From the NCBI GenBank assembly GCA_013816245.1, contig JACDEU010000019.1:1-45648 (forward strand): a DNA stretch of 45,648 bases. The letters are read 5' to 3'. The notes below the pieces were generated by a model that had not been told where the DNA came from, did no database searches, and was given only the letters and a program-made list of their open reading frames with translations. This DNA comes from Actinomycetota bacterium (GTDB lineage Bacteria > Actinomycetota > Thermoleophilia > Gaiellales > Gaiellaceae). Made by a program: the position numbers and the translations under genes. Shown piece by piece: positions 1 through 7,640 of this stretch (its first letter is position 1; the number at the start of each line of letters is the position of its first letter).

Positions 1-1
1 G

Positions 2-226
2 AAGGCGGACAAGCTCCTGATCAAGCCAGCAGCGGGCGCCAGACCGGCGCCGCCGCGCACACGCGGACAGATCATTCCCAAGGCACGCACACGGCGGCCA
101 GTCACCCGACGAGTCACACGCGGCACGACGACAACCAGGCTGGCAACCACCCCAGACGGAACCACCGCCCGAGTCTTACCGTCTCCCGAGACGGTTGGCC
201 AGCGCCCGGGGTGTACCTTCGGGTGA
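2..226 (+). CDS. Possible 3' end of a gene cut by the window edge
   Basis: One plus-strand frame is open from the first bases to a TGA at 224-226 (74 codons). It encodes a basic, Thr/Arg/Pro-rich tail with TRRPVTRRVTRGTTTT near its middle. No domain is recognised. Arg-rich low-complexity tails can arise by chance in GC-rich DNA and a second frame is also open here, so this is only a candidate C-terminus of an upstream gene. Confidence 0.22.
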   Translation, partial: KADKLLIKPAAGARPAPPRTRGQIIPKARTRRPVTRRVTRGTTTTRLATTPDGTTARVLPSPETVGQRPGCTFG

Positions 227-297
227 GTGCCGCAGAAGACTCCGGTCCAACTTACGTTGGACCGCTTCGGCCGTGACCAGTGTAAGACTTGGCGATA

Positions 298-819
298 ATG
301 CGACTCCTGGCGGCGATCAGTGCGGTTGGCCTCGCGGCGCTGACGAGCGTGATCGCACCGTCGGCCTCGTCTGCGGACGGTCGCACCATTCCTTGCGCGC
401 AGTCGATCGCTACCACGAAGTTCCCGTACCTTGGTAGCAGCCGCCCTGAGGGTCGCTACCGCCAGGTGCTCGGCGTCGTTGCGGTGCCACCGGCCTACAT
501 GCGGCAGGTGGTTCCCACCAACCAGAAGCCGTGGGCCTACTGGCACAAGCAAGGAATCGTCATCCGCGCAACCGGCCAATTAGTCACCGTGAGCGTGCCC
601 GCGAGGTGGCGCAACCTAGCTGCCATCACCTGGGGTAACGGCATCGGCCCCGTTCGCTCGCTCCGTATTCAAGCCTGCAGGACGTCGGCGGATGTCGGAC
701 ATGCCTTCGCCGGTGGCTTTCTCCTCCGCTCACGCGCGGCGTGTATCCCGTTGATTTTTCGCGTCGGCAAACGGACGGCCACGGTGCGATTCGGGGTAGG
801 GCAAAGGTGTCGCCGGTAA
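298..819 (+). CDS. Small secreted protein of unknown function
   Basis: The product has a short signal peptide (MRLLAAISAVGLAALTSV, residues 1-18, then ASSADG as a likely cleavage zone) followed by a mature domain of about 150 residues. The mature part has four to five cysteines (CAQS, ACRTS, AACIP, QRCRR) that could form disulfides outside the cell. An in-frame TTG nine bases upstream (289) is possible, but ATG 298 starts the hydrophobic segment directly. No family is recognised. It lies just upstream of the first sigma-factor cassette in the same orientation, with about 145 bases between them, so it may be an independent gene. Confidence 0.6.
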   Translation: MRLLAAISAVGLAALTSVIAPSASSADGRTIPCAQSIATTKFPYLGSSRPEGRYRQVLGVVAVPPAYMRQVVPTNQKPWAYWHKQGIVIRATGQLVTVSVPARWRNLAAITWGNGIGPVRSLRIQACRTSADVGHAFAGGFLLRSRAACIPLIFRVGKRTATVRFGVGQRCRR

Positions 820-927
820 GCACACGCAGGTGCGCCAGTGTTCGGGAATGGTCCCCGACCTCGAAGGCCATACTTCCGGCGCGCGGGCTAATCGATCACC
901 GGTTACGGCGGAACCCGAGCCGCCACG

Positions 928-959
928 ACTAAACAAACCTCGTATCCGCCAGACTCATA
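928..959 (+). promoter_or_regulatory. Candidate ECF-type leaderless promoter of the 965 sigma gene
   Basis: ACTAAACAAA (928-937) is followed after 17 bases by TCATA (955-959), and the GTG start follows after 5 more bases. The same block with the same spacings stands before the related sigma gene at 8842. The spacing fits -35 and -10 elements, with transcription starting at or next to the start codon. The -35 is unlike the common GGAAC type. Autoregulation is inferred. Confidence 0.6.
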
Positions 960-964
960 TAAGG

Positions 965-1453
965 GTGAGGCGAAGAGGGGCGACGTTAGCGCAGCTTGAG
1001 AGTCTCTATCGCGACCGCTTCGAGCATTTCGCTCGCGTAGCTTCAGCGATCTGCGGCGATCTCGACCGCGGTCGCGACGTGGTTCAGACGGCGTTTGTGA
1101 CAGCTGTTCTACAACGTGGGGCTTACCGGGGCACCGGCGCACTCGAGGCTTGGGTCTGGAGAATCGTGGTGACCGAGGCACGAGGTGTAGCGCGCGAGCC
1201 GCAGCCCGAGCAGCTCGGCGTCGCGGACAGCGATTCGGGTGTGAACGGGCAGTGGGATGATCCACTGAAAGTGAGAACCTGGATCGCCGGTCTTCCCGAG
1301 CGTCAACGCGAGGCGCTGTTCCTGCGCTACTACGCCGATCTTGACTACCGCGCGATTGCAGAAGTCCTGGACATCGAGATCGGCACCGTGTCGGCGACAC
1401 TCAGCGCGGCTCACCAGACTCTACGGAAGAGGCTAAGGGAGGTTCGGCGATGA
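965..1453 (+). CDS. ECF-type RNA polymerase sigma factor (subtype A, copy 1)
   Basis: This 162-residue protein has the two-domain ECF layout. Region 2 runs from LESLYRDRFEHFARVA through the DVVQTAFVTAV segment (about 5-50) and an aromatic WVWRI segment. Region 4 begins at LPERQREALFLRYY and ends with the helix-turn-helix GTVSATLSAAHQTLRKRL (about 110-160). It should bind core RNA polymerase and direct it to a small regulon. The reading frame extends upstream to 830, but the GTG at 965 gives the normal family length and stands 5 bases after the candidate -10, exactly as in the paralogue at 8842 (163 residues). Its stop overlaps the next gene by four bases (ATGA), so the partner membrane protein is translationally coupled and probably acts as its anti-sigma or sensor. 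Confidence 0.88.
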   Translation: MRRRGATLAQLESLYRDRFEHFARVASAICGDLDRGRDVVQTAFVTAVLQRGAYRGTGALEAWVWRIVVTEARGVAREPQPEQLGVADSDSGVNGQWDDPLKVRTWIAGLPERQREALFLRYYADLDYRAIAEVLDIEIGTVSATLSAAHQTLRKRLREVRR

Positions 1454-2049
1454 TCGACGTGGAGGACACGCTGCGCGCAGAACTGCATCGGCTCGTCCCA
1501 ATCGACTCACGCCGCGACTGGAAGCAGGTCATCACTGACGCGAGACTTGAGCGCAACCCACGGCGTTTCTTTGAGGGGCGGTTGCGAGCGCGGCGTCGGC
1601 TTGTCGTCGTCTTGGTAGTACTTGCCGCCATCCTGATCCCTCTCGCTGCGTTTGTAGCGGCGAAAAACTGGTGGTTCTCCGCACAGCAGGTTCGCTGCTC
1701 GAAGCCGCTCATTCGTGACTGGTACGTGGATGGAAGGATCGACGGGCACTACCGCGTCAGTTGCTATCAGGCCGCTCTCGCCCAAATCCCGGACAATGCG
1801 GTCTACAGGACCCTCCGCCAAGACGTTTCGCAAGCGCTTTCGACAGGCACTGATCGGTTGACCGACAAGGGTACAGCGGTCGGGCCACAGACGATTGTTC
1901 CGGCCCCGGTCACGCAGTCCCCCTTAGAGCGTAAGCCAGAGCGTAAGTCGACAACTCCTTGGATCCTCCTTCTCGCGGCGATCGGGGCATTCGTCTTGTT
2001 ACTGCTTGCCTGGCGTATTGCTCGCTGGCGCAAGCGAGGCCCTTCGTAA
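1450..2049 (+). CDS. Membrane partner of the sigma factor, putative anti-sigma/sensor
   Basis: This 199-residue protein starts inside the sigma stop codon (ATGA). Residues 1-50 form a charged cytoplasmic part containing the motif RxDWxxVxxxAR (RRDWKQVITDAR), which also appears in the partner encoded at 9330. A TM helix lies at about 51-71 (LVVVLVVLAAILIPL), a loop of about 95 residues with two cysteines (VRCSK, VSCYQ) lies outside, and a second TM helix lies at about 170-190 before a short basic tail. Coupling to an ECF factor and the topology suggest it holds the sigma factor at the membrane and reads an outside signal. No zinc-binding anti-sigma motif (HxxxCxxC) is visible, so the anti-sigma role is inferred from position and topology. 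Confidence 0.72.
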   Translation: MIDVEDTLRAELHRLVPIDSRRDWKQVITDARLERNPRRFFEGRLRARRRLVVVLVVLAAILIPLAAFVAAKNWWFSAQQVRCSKPLIRDWYVDGRIDGHYRVSCYQAALAQIPDNAVYRTLRQDVSQALSTGTDRLTDKGTAVGPQTIVPAPVTQSPLERKPERKSTTPWILLLAAIGAFVLLLLAWRIARWRKRGPS

Positions 2050-2171
2050 TGCCGGCGCCTAGGTCGGGTAACAGCTTCGAGATGCAGCGCTGTTGCATGC
2101 GCGAGCGTCCTTTCACTCGATGCCGACGAGGCTGCATCAGTGGTATATCCGTGTCGTGGACGAGGTCTAGC

Positions 2172-2830
2172 TCATGCCGAAAGGGCGACGAACCAGCGAC
2201 CCACTTCGCTGTCGAGCCAGCGCTCGAGCTGCAGGCCGGCCTCGGCCAGCGCGGCATCGAGTTCGTCCCGATCGGCGAAGACGCGCATCGCGAACTTGTG
2301 CTGCCAGCTGCGCCCTACGGCCTCGTACTCGACCTCTCCGTGGACGACACCATCCTCGGTCCGCTCGATCCGCAGATGCGAGGTCACGTCGCCGAGTTGC
2401 GTCGCACCCTGTTCAGGGCGCCAACCCAGCGCGAGTCCCTCGACGACTACCAGGTCTGCATGCCGAAGGCAGGTCTCGAGGAAGGCCCGCCGCTGACGGC
2501 GGGCGCGTTGATCAGGTTGCTCGCAAGCAGCGCTGCGTCAAAGCGTCGCCGGAGATCCAGTTGCTCGATGCGGGCGCAGATCGTCTCGGCCTCTTGAACG
2601 TGTGCGAGCATCTCCGGTGACTCGTCCACGGCAGTGACGTGGAAGCCGAGCCGGATGAGCTGCCGTGTGATGCGCCCCGTGTCGCAGCCGAGCTCAAGAA
2701 TCGAGCTGCCCCCAGCCACCGCCCGCGCTACGCAATCGCCCTCGCCGAGCTCCGGTAGGAGCGGGTACAGGTCGACCGGGCTCCCATCCGGAGCGACGCT
2801 CGTGGGCCGAATCCTGTAAGGAGGGCGCAT
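2172..2830 (-). pseudogene. Class I SAM-dependent methyltransferase, split by one frameshift
   Basis: The first frame (2830 down to about 2500) has the SAM-binding motif I SILELGCDTGRITRQL followed by the acidic loop HVTAVDESPEML, typical of small-molecule methyltransferases. Translation then runs off-frame at LINAPAV and stops at 2447. From about 2495 another frame resumes a good methyltransferase C-terminus (RAFLETCLRHADLVVVEGLA, then VTSHLRIERTEDGVVHGEV) to the stop at 2172. A one-base change therefore separates two halves that together give a normal length of about 219 residues. The break coincides with a perfect 8-bp hairpin (2484-2503), a place where sequencing and replication both slip. 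It could be a real pseudogene or an assembly error. The substrate is unknown. Confidence 0.75.
2484..2503. repeat. Perfect 8-bp inverted repeat at the methyltransferase frameshift
   Basis: GCCCGCCG-CTGA-CGGCGGGC forms an 8-bp GC-only stem with a 4-base loop. It lies inside the coding sequence exactly where the reading frame changes. Confidence 0.7.
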
Positions 2831-2879
2831 TTTGAGACCCTAACCGCGGATCCGCCAGATGCCTCGGCTATTCGCACGC

Positions 2880-3524
2880 TTAGGAATTGCCTGTGTCGCA
2901 GCGTGCCGTGACGGAGTCGTCACGATTGTGCGTGACGCTTAGCGTGACCGAGGTCACATTCTTTCCGCCGTAGCCGGTACTTGACGTCGCATACTCGATC
3001 GGGATGCCATCATCGAGTTTGTGTCCGAGGATGTCGCAGGTGACAGCGTCGCCAGGTCGCAACCACTCGGCTGGGAATGTTCTCTGCGTGCCTGGCAAGA
3101 CCGCTTCGCGTCGCCGCGGAAGCATGTGAGCGTTCAACGACTGGAAGCCGATTCCGAGCCGTCGGATCATCGCCATCTGTGGCGTCCAGCAGGTCGAGGT
3201 ATGGGTGTGGATCCGTCGGCCGCGCAGCCGCCCGGTGATCGTGATGTCCCACCAGGAAAAGGTGCCGCCGTAGCAGCTGAACGGCTTCGGGTTGGTTACA
3301 AGCTCGGGCCGGGCGGCGAGTGCGGCACACGCTCGACCGGGGTTACCAATGTCACCGCCAGCAGGCCCGCAAGCGAGGTGAAAGCTGGCGCGCCCGACCG
3401 ACGGATTCACAGCGAGAAGTGTCAGGTCGGTGGAATGTGTCACTCGTTCGCCTCTGCAGCCCGCCAGTGAGCCAGCGAGCAGGAGCGCGGAGGACGCAAC
3501 GAGCAGGCCGGGTCGCCGAACCAT
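2880..3524 (-). CDS. Lipoprotein with a subtilisin-inhibitor-like domain
   Basis: The product has a lipoprotein signal: RR near the N-terminus, a hydrophobic run, then the lipobox LAGC with the modified Cys at about residue 23. The mature part carries the pattern of Streptomyces subtilisin inhibitor (SSI) proteins: LACGPAGGDIGNPGRACAAL (two Cys with PxGG between them), then a Cys-containing segment (PFSCYGG) and a Trp-rich strand with an R/G-rich turn (ITGRLRGRRI). SSI proteins block serine proteases outside the cell. This one would be membrane-tethered, and its C-terminus (about 80 residues) extends beyond the usual domain. It is a single gene on the minus strand, next to another secreted protein. 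The family call rests on motif resemblance; the reactive-site loop is not certain. Confidence 0.6.
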   Translation of the reverse strand: MVRRPGLLVASSALLLAGSLAGCRGERVTHSTDLTLLAVNPSVGRASFHLACGPAGGDIGNPGRACAALAARPELVTNPKPFSCYGGTFSWWDITITGRLRGRRIHTHTSTCWTPQMAMIRRLGIGFQSLNAHMLPRRREAVLPGTQRTFPAEWLRPGDAVTCDILGHKLDDGIPIEYATSSTGYGGKNVTSVTLSVTHNRDDSVTARCDTGNS

Positions 3525-3593
3525 AGCGCTGACGATACGCGACCCGCGCCTTGCATCAGCCCACTCGATGACCTCAGACGAGGACAGGTCTAC

Positions 3594-4424
3594 TTAGCCG
3601 GGCGGCCAGACGGGGAGTCGTAGACGGTTGAGCTCTGCCTGCGCACGCGCGATCAGGTTGGCGGAGGGATGCACGGTTTTGAAGAAAACGCGGAGATCGA
3701 GGTCATAGCCTGTTTTTCGTACGGATGCGCCGTAGACGCCGATGTTCGGTGGCAGTCCCTCGAAGTTGTTGCCGATCAACCTTGCGCGAATGCGCAGCGA
3801 GTTCACCGGTCGAATCCTGAGTGCGCTGTCGCGGCTTAGCGAAACCCAAATGATGACCCCGTCACGAGGTAGCCGGTTCAGTGTGTGAATGGGTGGGATC
3901 TGGGTGGGAGTGTCGCGGTATGGCACCGTTGCCGCCCAGGTCTCCGTCTGGCCGCCCTCTGCCAGCAGCTTGCCGCCGCGTGCGCCGACAAACCATCCCG
4001 GCTGCGCTGGGAGGCGCGCTGGCGGCAGCCGCTGGCCGTAGTAGTTGCCGGGCTTGACGGTGAAGGAGCCGAGCGCCGCGTTTACGGCATCAAGGGTCGC
4101 GGCTGAGGGTCGCGCCGGGAAGGGAAGGAGGGCGAATTGCCGCCCGGAGAGTGTGAAGCCGAGGTGGTGTTCGACTGAGCGGAAGTCCGAAGGGTGGAGC
4201 GTCGGCACGGCACGGCGGCGAAAGAATGGATCGGGTCGCCGCGTCGGGCTGGTCTCACGGATCCAGAGCTTCACGCCCTTACCGCGCAGTAGGACAAGAC
4301 CGTGCGTGATTGAGGCATGCCAGCCAGCCGGCACGGTGAGCGACATCCCGTAACCGTGGACCACACTTGGCCCCGGACTCGCTAGGGCAGCGAAGAGAAG
4401 CGCAGTCGCGGCTACGCGCACCAT
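3594..4424 (-). CDS. Secreted protein of unknown function
   Basis: The 276-residue product starts with a signal peptide (VRVAATALLFAALASPGPSVVHG), followed directly by YGMSLTVPAGWHASITHGL. That strand pattern is common in exported actinobacterial proteins that begin 'G(Y/F)-x-hydrophobic-P-x-GW'. The rest is predicted mainly beta, with a Pro/Arg-rich middle and no cysteines. No catalytic motif is seen. It lies downstream of and co-directional with nothing obvious; the SSI-like lipoprotein is on the same strand 70 bases further on and may be co-transcribed. Confidence 0.7.
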   Translation of the reverse strand: MVRVAATALLFAALASPGPSVVHGYGMSLTVPAGWHASITHGLVLLRGKGVKLWIRETSPTRRPDPFFRRRAVPTLHPSDFRSVEHHLGFTLSGRQFALLPFPARPSAATLDAVNAALGSFTVKPGNYYGQRLPPARLPAQPGWFVGARGGKLLAEGGQTETWAATVPYRDTPTQIPPIHTLNRLPRDGVIIWVSLSRDSALRIRPVNSLRIRARLIGNNFEGLPPNIGVYGASVRKTGYDLDLRVFFKTVHPSANLIARAQAELNRLRLPVWPPG

Positions 4425-4622
4425 GAGAGAACCTTACGACGGAAACGAGCCAAGAGGTCCCCTGTTTTGGAACGGGATGCTTGATCAACGCCTGAACCAA
4501 GGGCTGCGCCACGAGATACTGCGACTTGGCAGCCGTAGTCGGCGTCTCGGGAACTCTCGCCCCAGCGCAACACAGGTGATTCGTTAAACGGTGATGTTTC
4601 AGGCCGCGGCGGCGTATACCGT

Positions 4623-5204
4623 TTGGACGTGAAGAAACTCGGGCCCTTGATTCCGCTCCTGATGCTCATGGTTCTCCTATCGGGCTGTTCAGGCTCGCCT
4701 TCTGTCCTGACTGCTGGCTACGACCGAGTTGGAGGTAAGAGTCCCAGCCCGAACGCCGAAAAGGCGAAAGCCCAAGCGGCGGCGGCGGAACGCAGTTGGG
4801 AGCATGAAATCAAGTCGCGTGCGCAGCGCTATCCCGAGAAGCGATTCTCGAACCCGTCAAGAGACGAGCTGCTGGGCGATCTCCGCGCGCTTGCTCAACA
4901 GAACAACTTTGACCTTGTCTCGGTACGGTTGCTCGGGCCGCGTCAACTCGCGCCGAAGATCGTTGTCCGCACAAAGCATTACCTCGACTTGGCGCACGCG
5001 GCACCGGCGATTCTGCGCCAGATCGACCCACGCAAAGCAGTCCCACAGGACTCTCAAGGCTGGGAGTACGAAGGGTTCTATTTCGAAGCGCAAGACGAAC
5101 ACGACATCCCGTTCCTGATCGTGTTCAACTTCGAGCGCGGGCCTTCACCGGGCGGAGGCCAATGGGCCAGGAGCGAGCTGTTGTATCCGTACTCCCACGG
5201 TTGA
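4623..5204 (+). CDS. Lipoprotein of unknown function
   Basis: A basic start (DVKK) leads into a hydrophobic run and the lipobox LLSGC, so the protein should be anchored to the outer face of the membrane. The mature part begins with a Ser/Gly linker and an Ala/Lys-rich helical stretch (KAKAQAAAAERSWEHEIKSR), then a compact alpha/beta domain containing VRLLGPRQLAPKIVVRTK and FYFEAQDEHDIPFLIVFN. The last strands resemble small secreted domains, but no named family is recognised. The start is TTG 4623 or GTG 4629; either gives the same mature lipoprotein. A TATACC box at about 4613 is a possible -10. A 7-bp hairpin follows the stop. Confidence 0.68.
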   Translation: MDVKKLGPLIPLLMLMVLLSGCSGSPSVLTAGYDRVGGKSPSPNAEKAKAQAAAAERSWEHEIKSRAQRYPEKRFSNPSRDELLGDLRALAQQNNFDLVSVRLLGPRQLAPKIVVRTKHYLDLAHAAPAILRQIDPRKAVPQDSQGWEYEGFYFEAQDEHDIPFLIVFNFERGPSPGGGQWARSELLYPYSHG

Positions 5205-5207
5205 GTC

Positions 5208-5224
5208 AGGCGCCTACGGCGCCT
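5208..5224 (+). terminator. Short GC hairpin after the lipoprotein gene
   Basis: AGGCGCC-TAC-GGCGCCT is a perfect 7-bp stem with a 3-base loop, three bases after the stop codon at 5204. There is no long T-tract, so termination strength is uncertain. Confidence 0.5.
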
Positions 5225-5289
5225 TCCGACCCGCTGCCGTGCGCGGAGAGCGCGAGAACTTTCAGGCGTCCTGAGGGAAAGTAAGGGGT

Positions 5290-5772
5290 GTGAGAGCAGA
5301 AGCCTTTGGCGATCTATTCGAGCGCCATTTCGACGCGATCTGCGGCTACCTCGCGCGGCGCGTAGGCCCTGATCTCGGCCGTGACCTGGCCTCGGAGACC
5401 TTCACGCGCGCGTTCGCAGCGCGCAAGCGTTACGACGCTTTGCGTGGAGAGGAGCGGCCCTGGCTGTTCGGCATAGCCAACAACCTGCTCCGTCGCCATT
5501 ACCGCGACGAGGAGCGACGGCTGCGCGCGTTCGCGCAGCTCGATGTGCGCCGCGATGATGTCTGGCCGGACGAGCCACGCGTGGCTGATGCCCTCGCTGG
5601 CCTGTCGCTTGAGGAGCGTGATGTGCTGCTCTTGTTCGCTTGGGCGGATCTCGCCTATGAGGAGATAGCGATCGCGCTAGGCGTTCCGGTCGGAACCGTT
5701 CGTTCTCGTCTGCATCGTGCGCGTGCGCAATTTCGTGCAGCGCTGGAAAGGGAGGAGGCTCTCGATGGATGA
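5290..5772 (+). CDS. ECF-type RNA polymerase sigma factor (subtype B, copy 1)
   Basis: This 160-residue protein has region 2 at residues 4-70 (FGDLFERHFDAICGYLARRV, then LASETFTRAFAARKRYD and RPWLFGIANNLLRRHYRDEE) and region 4 at about 100-150 (LSLEERDVLLLFAWADLAYE, then the DNA-binding helix GVPVGTVRSRLHRARAQFR). It is closest in the window to the minus-strand sigma factor at 13241, which shares the GTVRSRLHR helix and the PWL-GIA-NL core. The start is GTG. The gene overlaps its membrane partner by eight bases, so both are made together. Confidence 0.9.
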   Translation: MRAEAFGDLFERHFDAICGYLARRVGPDLGRDLASETFTRAFAARKRYDALRGEERPWLFGIANNLLRRHYRDEERRLRAFAQLDVRRDDVWPDEPRVADALAGLSLEERDVLLLFAWADLAYEEIAIALGVPVGTVRSRLHRARAQFRAALEREEALDG

Positions 5773-6943
5773 GCTCGCGCTGCTGAAGGATTTTCGTCTC
5801 GAGGACGCATCGCCGGACCGTGCACGCGAACACGCACGGGCCGCCTTGGACGCGGCCGCCGCGCGTGGACGGTTCCCGAGCCGGCGCATGCTGGTAGGGC
5901 TCGCGTTTGTCTCGGCTGCCGTCCTTGCTGGGGCCGCTTATGGAATCGTGCACGAGCTGATTGTCGGCGACCCCGCGCCTGAAGAGGTTCGCGAACAGCC
6001 TGCACGATTCGGGCATAGCGCGGAGCTGATTCCGGTGCCGCATCCCGATGACCCTCAGCTCGAGCAGGCGCGTGTCGCTGCGGTGCTCGACAGCTCCGCG
6101 GGCACCGTCTACCTGTTCGCGTCGCCGAACGCGGGCGGGCTCTGCGCGTCAACTTGGCTTGAAGGAGACCACGGCTACCAAGGCCGATTGAACATGCCGA
6201 GTGTGTGCGGGCAGCGCGATCAGTCGTTCTATGGCTTTGGAAACGAGGACTACGGCATCGTCGCCGGTCACGACCTTGGCAAGAACCCGCTCCGGCTGTT
6301 CTGGGGACGCGCGGGCGACGGCGTCGCGCGGGTCGCGCTCCGTTTTGGAGGTCGCACTGTGGGCGTGCCGTTGACCGACCGCTGGTTCATCGCCGAGTTC
6401 CCCTCGCAGCCAGACGAATTTCTCTCCTACAGCGCTGGCGGACGGGTGCTCGTGCGGCAGAAGTTCCATTGGTCGACCGGCCATGAGCCTGTGTACAAGC
6501 CACCGCACCAGGTGACGCAGGAGCATCAGGTGGCTCGCATCCGGGCGCGGGGCGCGTCCGAAGAAGTGACTTTGCTCGTGGCACGCGCGAGTGACGGCGG
6601 CTTCTGCCAGATCGTCCGCTCCGATCGGACGCCGACCAATAGCGGCTGTTCCGTTGCCAGGCCGAAGGCCAAGGAGATCGGCGTAGCCGCGATGAACTTT
6701 GGCGGTGCCCCTGGCGGGATCCTCCTGCTCGTTGGTCCCGTAGGCTCCGACATCGCCAAGCTCGAAGTCCATTACCAGGACGGGCGAGTCGCCAACGTTC
6801 CGCTGAGCGAGGGCTGGGCGTTGTACGAGGTCGAAGACCGCGACTACGTCGAGGGACGGCGACCCGAGATCATCGTAGGCCGCGACGCGTCCGGCCGCGA
6901 GATCGCATCGGAGCGCTTGCCCTGGGCAATGCCGGGAGGCTGA
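5765..6943 (+). CDS. Sigma-linked membrane protein with two cysteine/DG ectodomain repeats
   Basis: ATG 5765, preceded by the strong RBS GGGAGGAGG, gives 392 residues. Residues 1-41 are cytoplasmic (DELALLKDFRLEDASPDRAR), a pattern seen in actinobacterial proteins encoded after ECF factors (CU044_5270-like, from memory). A TM helix at 42-62 follows. The outside part contains two copies of a module: a Cys pair (GGLC...SVCG, then GGFC...SGCS), a Gly-rich strand and an ending of the type V-x-x-V-x-V-x(3)-G-x(6-8)-W-F (VARVALRFGG, then IAKLEVHYQDG and EGWALYEV). The same module occurs in the partners at 7641 and 9330. The likely role is sensing outside the cell and controlling the overlapping sigma factor; the ligand is unknown. 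Confidence 0.8.
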   Translation: MDELALLKDFRLEDASPDRAREHARAALDAAAARGRFPSRRMLVGLAFVSAAVLAGAAYGIVHELIVGDPAPEEVREQPARFGHSAELIPVPHPDDPQLEQARVAAVLDSSAGTVYLFASPNAGGLCASTWLEGDHGYQGRLNMPSVCGQRDQSFYGFGNEDYGIVAGHDLGKNPLRLFWGRAGDGVARVALRFGGRTVGVPLTDRWFIAEFPSQPDEFLSYSAGGRVLVRQKFHWSTGHEPVYKPPHQVTQEHQVARIRARGASEEVTLLVARASDGGFCQIVRSDRTPTNSGCSVARPKAKEIGVAAMNFGGAPGGILLLVGPVGSDIAKLEVHYQDGRVANVPLSEGWALYEVEDRDYVEGRRPEIIVGRDASGREIASERLPWAMPGG

Positions 6944-7039
6944 AGGATCGGTGGGAACCTGACGGCCTCGCATACGGGGGCTATCCGTCGTCCAGCTCGT
7001 CGATCCCAACCTTTCGCCTTCGAGCGGTCACTTGTATAG

Positions 7040-7639
7040 GTGACCAATGAAAAAGGAGCCGTGATCACTGACCTTTCCCGCCTGGGCGGCGCAGACCTCG
7101 ATATTTCGACGAGGGCGGACTTGCTCGCGGACCTGCAACCGCTGGTCGTTCGTACGGTTCGGCTGGTTGTGGGGTCGGGGTCAGCGGTCGCCGAGGATGC
7201 AGCCCAGGAAGCACTCCTCGAGATGACTCGTTCGCTTGCCCAGCTCAAGAACGTCGCGGCGGCTCCGGCCTGGGCGATGCGGATAGCAACACGGGTGGCC
7301 CTGCGGACGGCGAAGCGGGAAGCGCATCTGTCACTGATCGGCATTCGGGCTGTGCGCGCGCCAGAGACGATCGGAGGCGACGCCTCGGTCGAGATGCTCG
7401 AGCTCAAAGAAGCCTTCGATCAACTGCCGCCGAGGCTCCGCGCAACTGCCGTGCTGCGGTTGCACATCGGCTTCAGCGAAACCGAAACGGCCGCCGCGCT
7501 TGGTTGCTCAGTAGGGACGGTGAAGAGCCAGCTGCACGAGGCGCGGCGCCGACTGAGCCGCCAGCTCCAAAAGAGCGGCGTACGTCGAAAGATGGCTGTC
7601 GTGTCGCGCCCGGAACCTGATTGCAGTCGAGGAGGTTGA
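7040..7639 (+). CDS. Sigma-70 family (ECF-like) sigma factor, unpaired subtype D
   Basis: This 199-residue protein is the most divergent of the seven sigma factors. Region 2 lies at about 20-80 (LVVRTVRLVVGSGSAVAEDA, then AQEALLEMTRSLAQL and APAWAMRIATRVALRT) and region 4 at about 115-170 (QLPPRLRATAVLRLHIGFSE, then the helix GCSVGTVKSQLHEARRRLSR). A basic tail of 25 residues follows. Translation may start at GTG 7040 or GTG 7061; the latter follows AAAAGGAG but with only two bases of spacing. Its stop is one base before the ATG of the membrane partner, so the two form a cassette. Confidence 0.85.
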   Translation: MTNEKGAVITDLSRLGGADLDISTRADLLADLQPLVVRTVRLVVGSGSAVAEDAAQEALLEMTRSLAQLKNVAAAPAWAMRIATRVALRTAKREAHLSLIGIRAVRAPETIGGDASVEMLELKEAFDQLPPRLRATAVLRLHIGFSETETAAALGCSVGTVKSQLHEARRRLSRQLQKSGVRRKMAVVSRPEPDCSRGG

Positions 7640-7640
7640 G

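Noticed and set aside
830-964. Upstream start for the first sigma factor
   Set aside because: The added 45 residues have no ECF counterpart and would include the promoter block shared with the 8842 gene.
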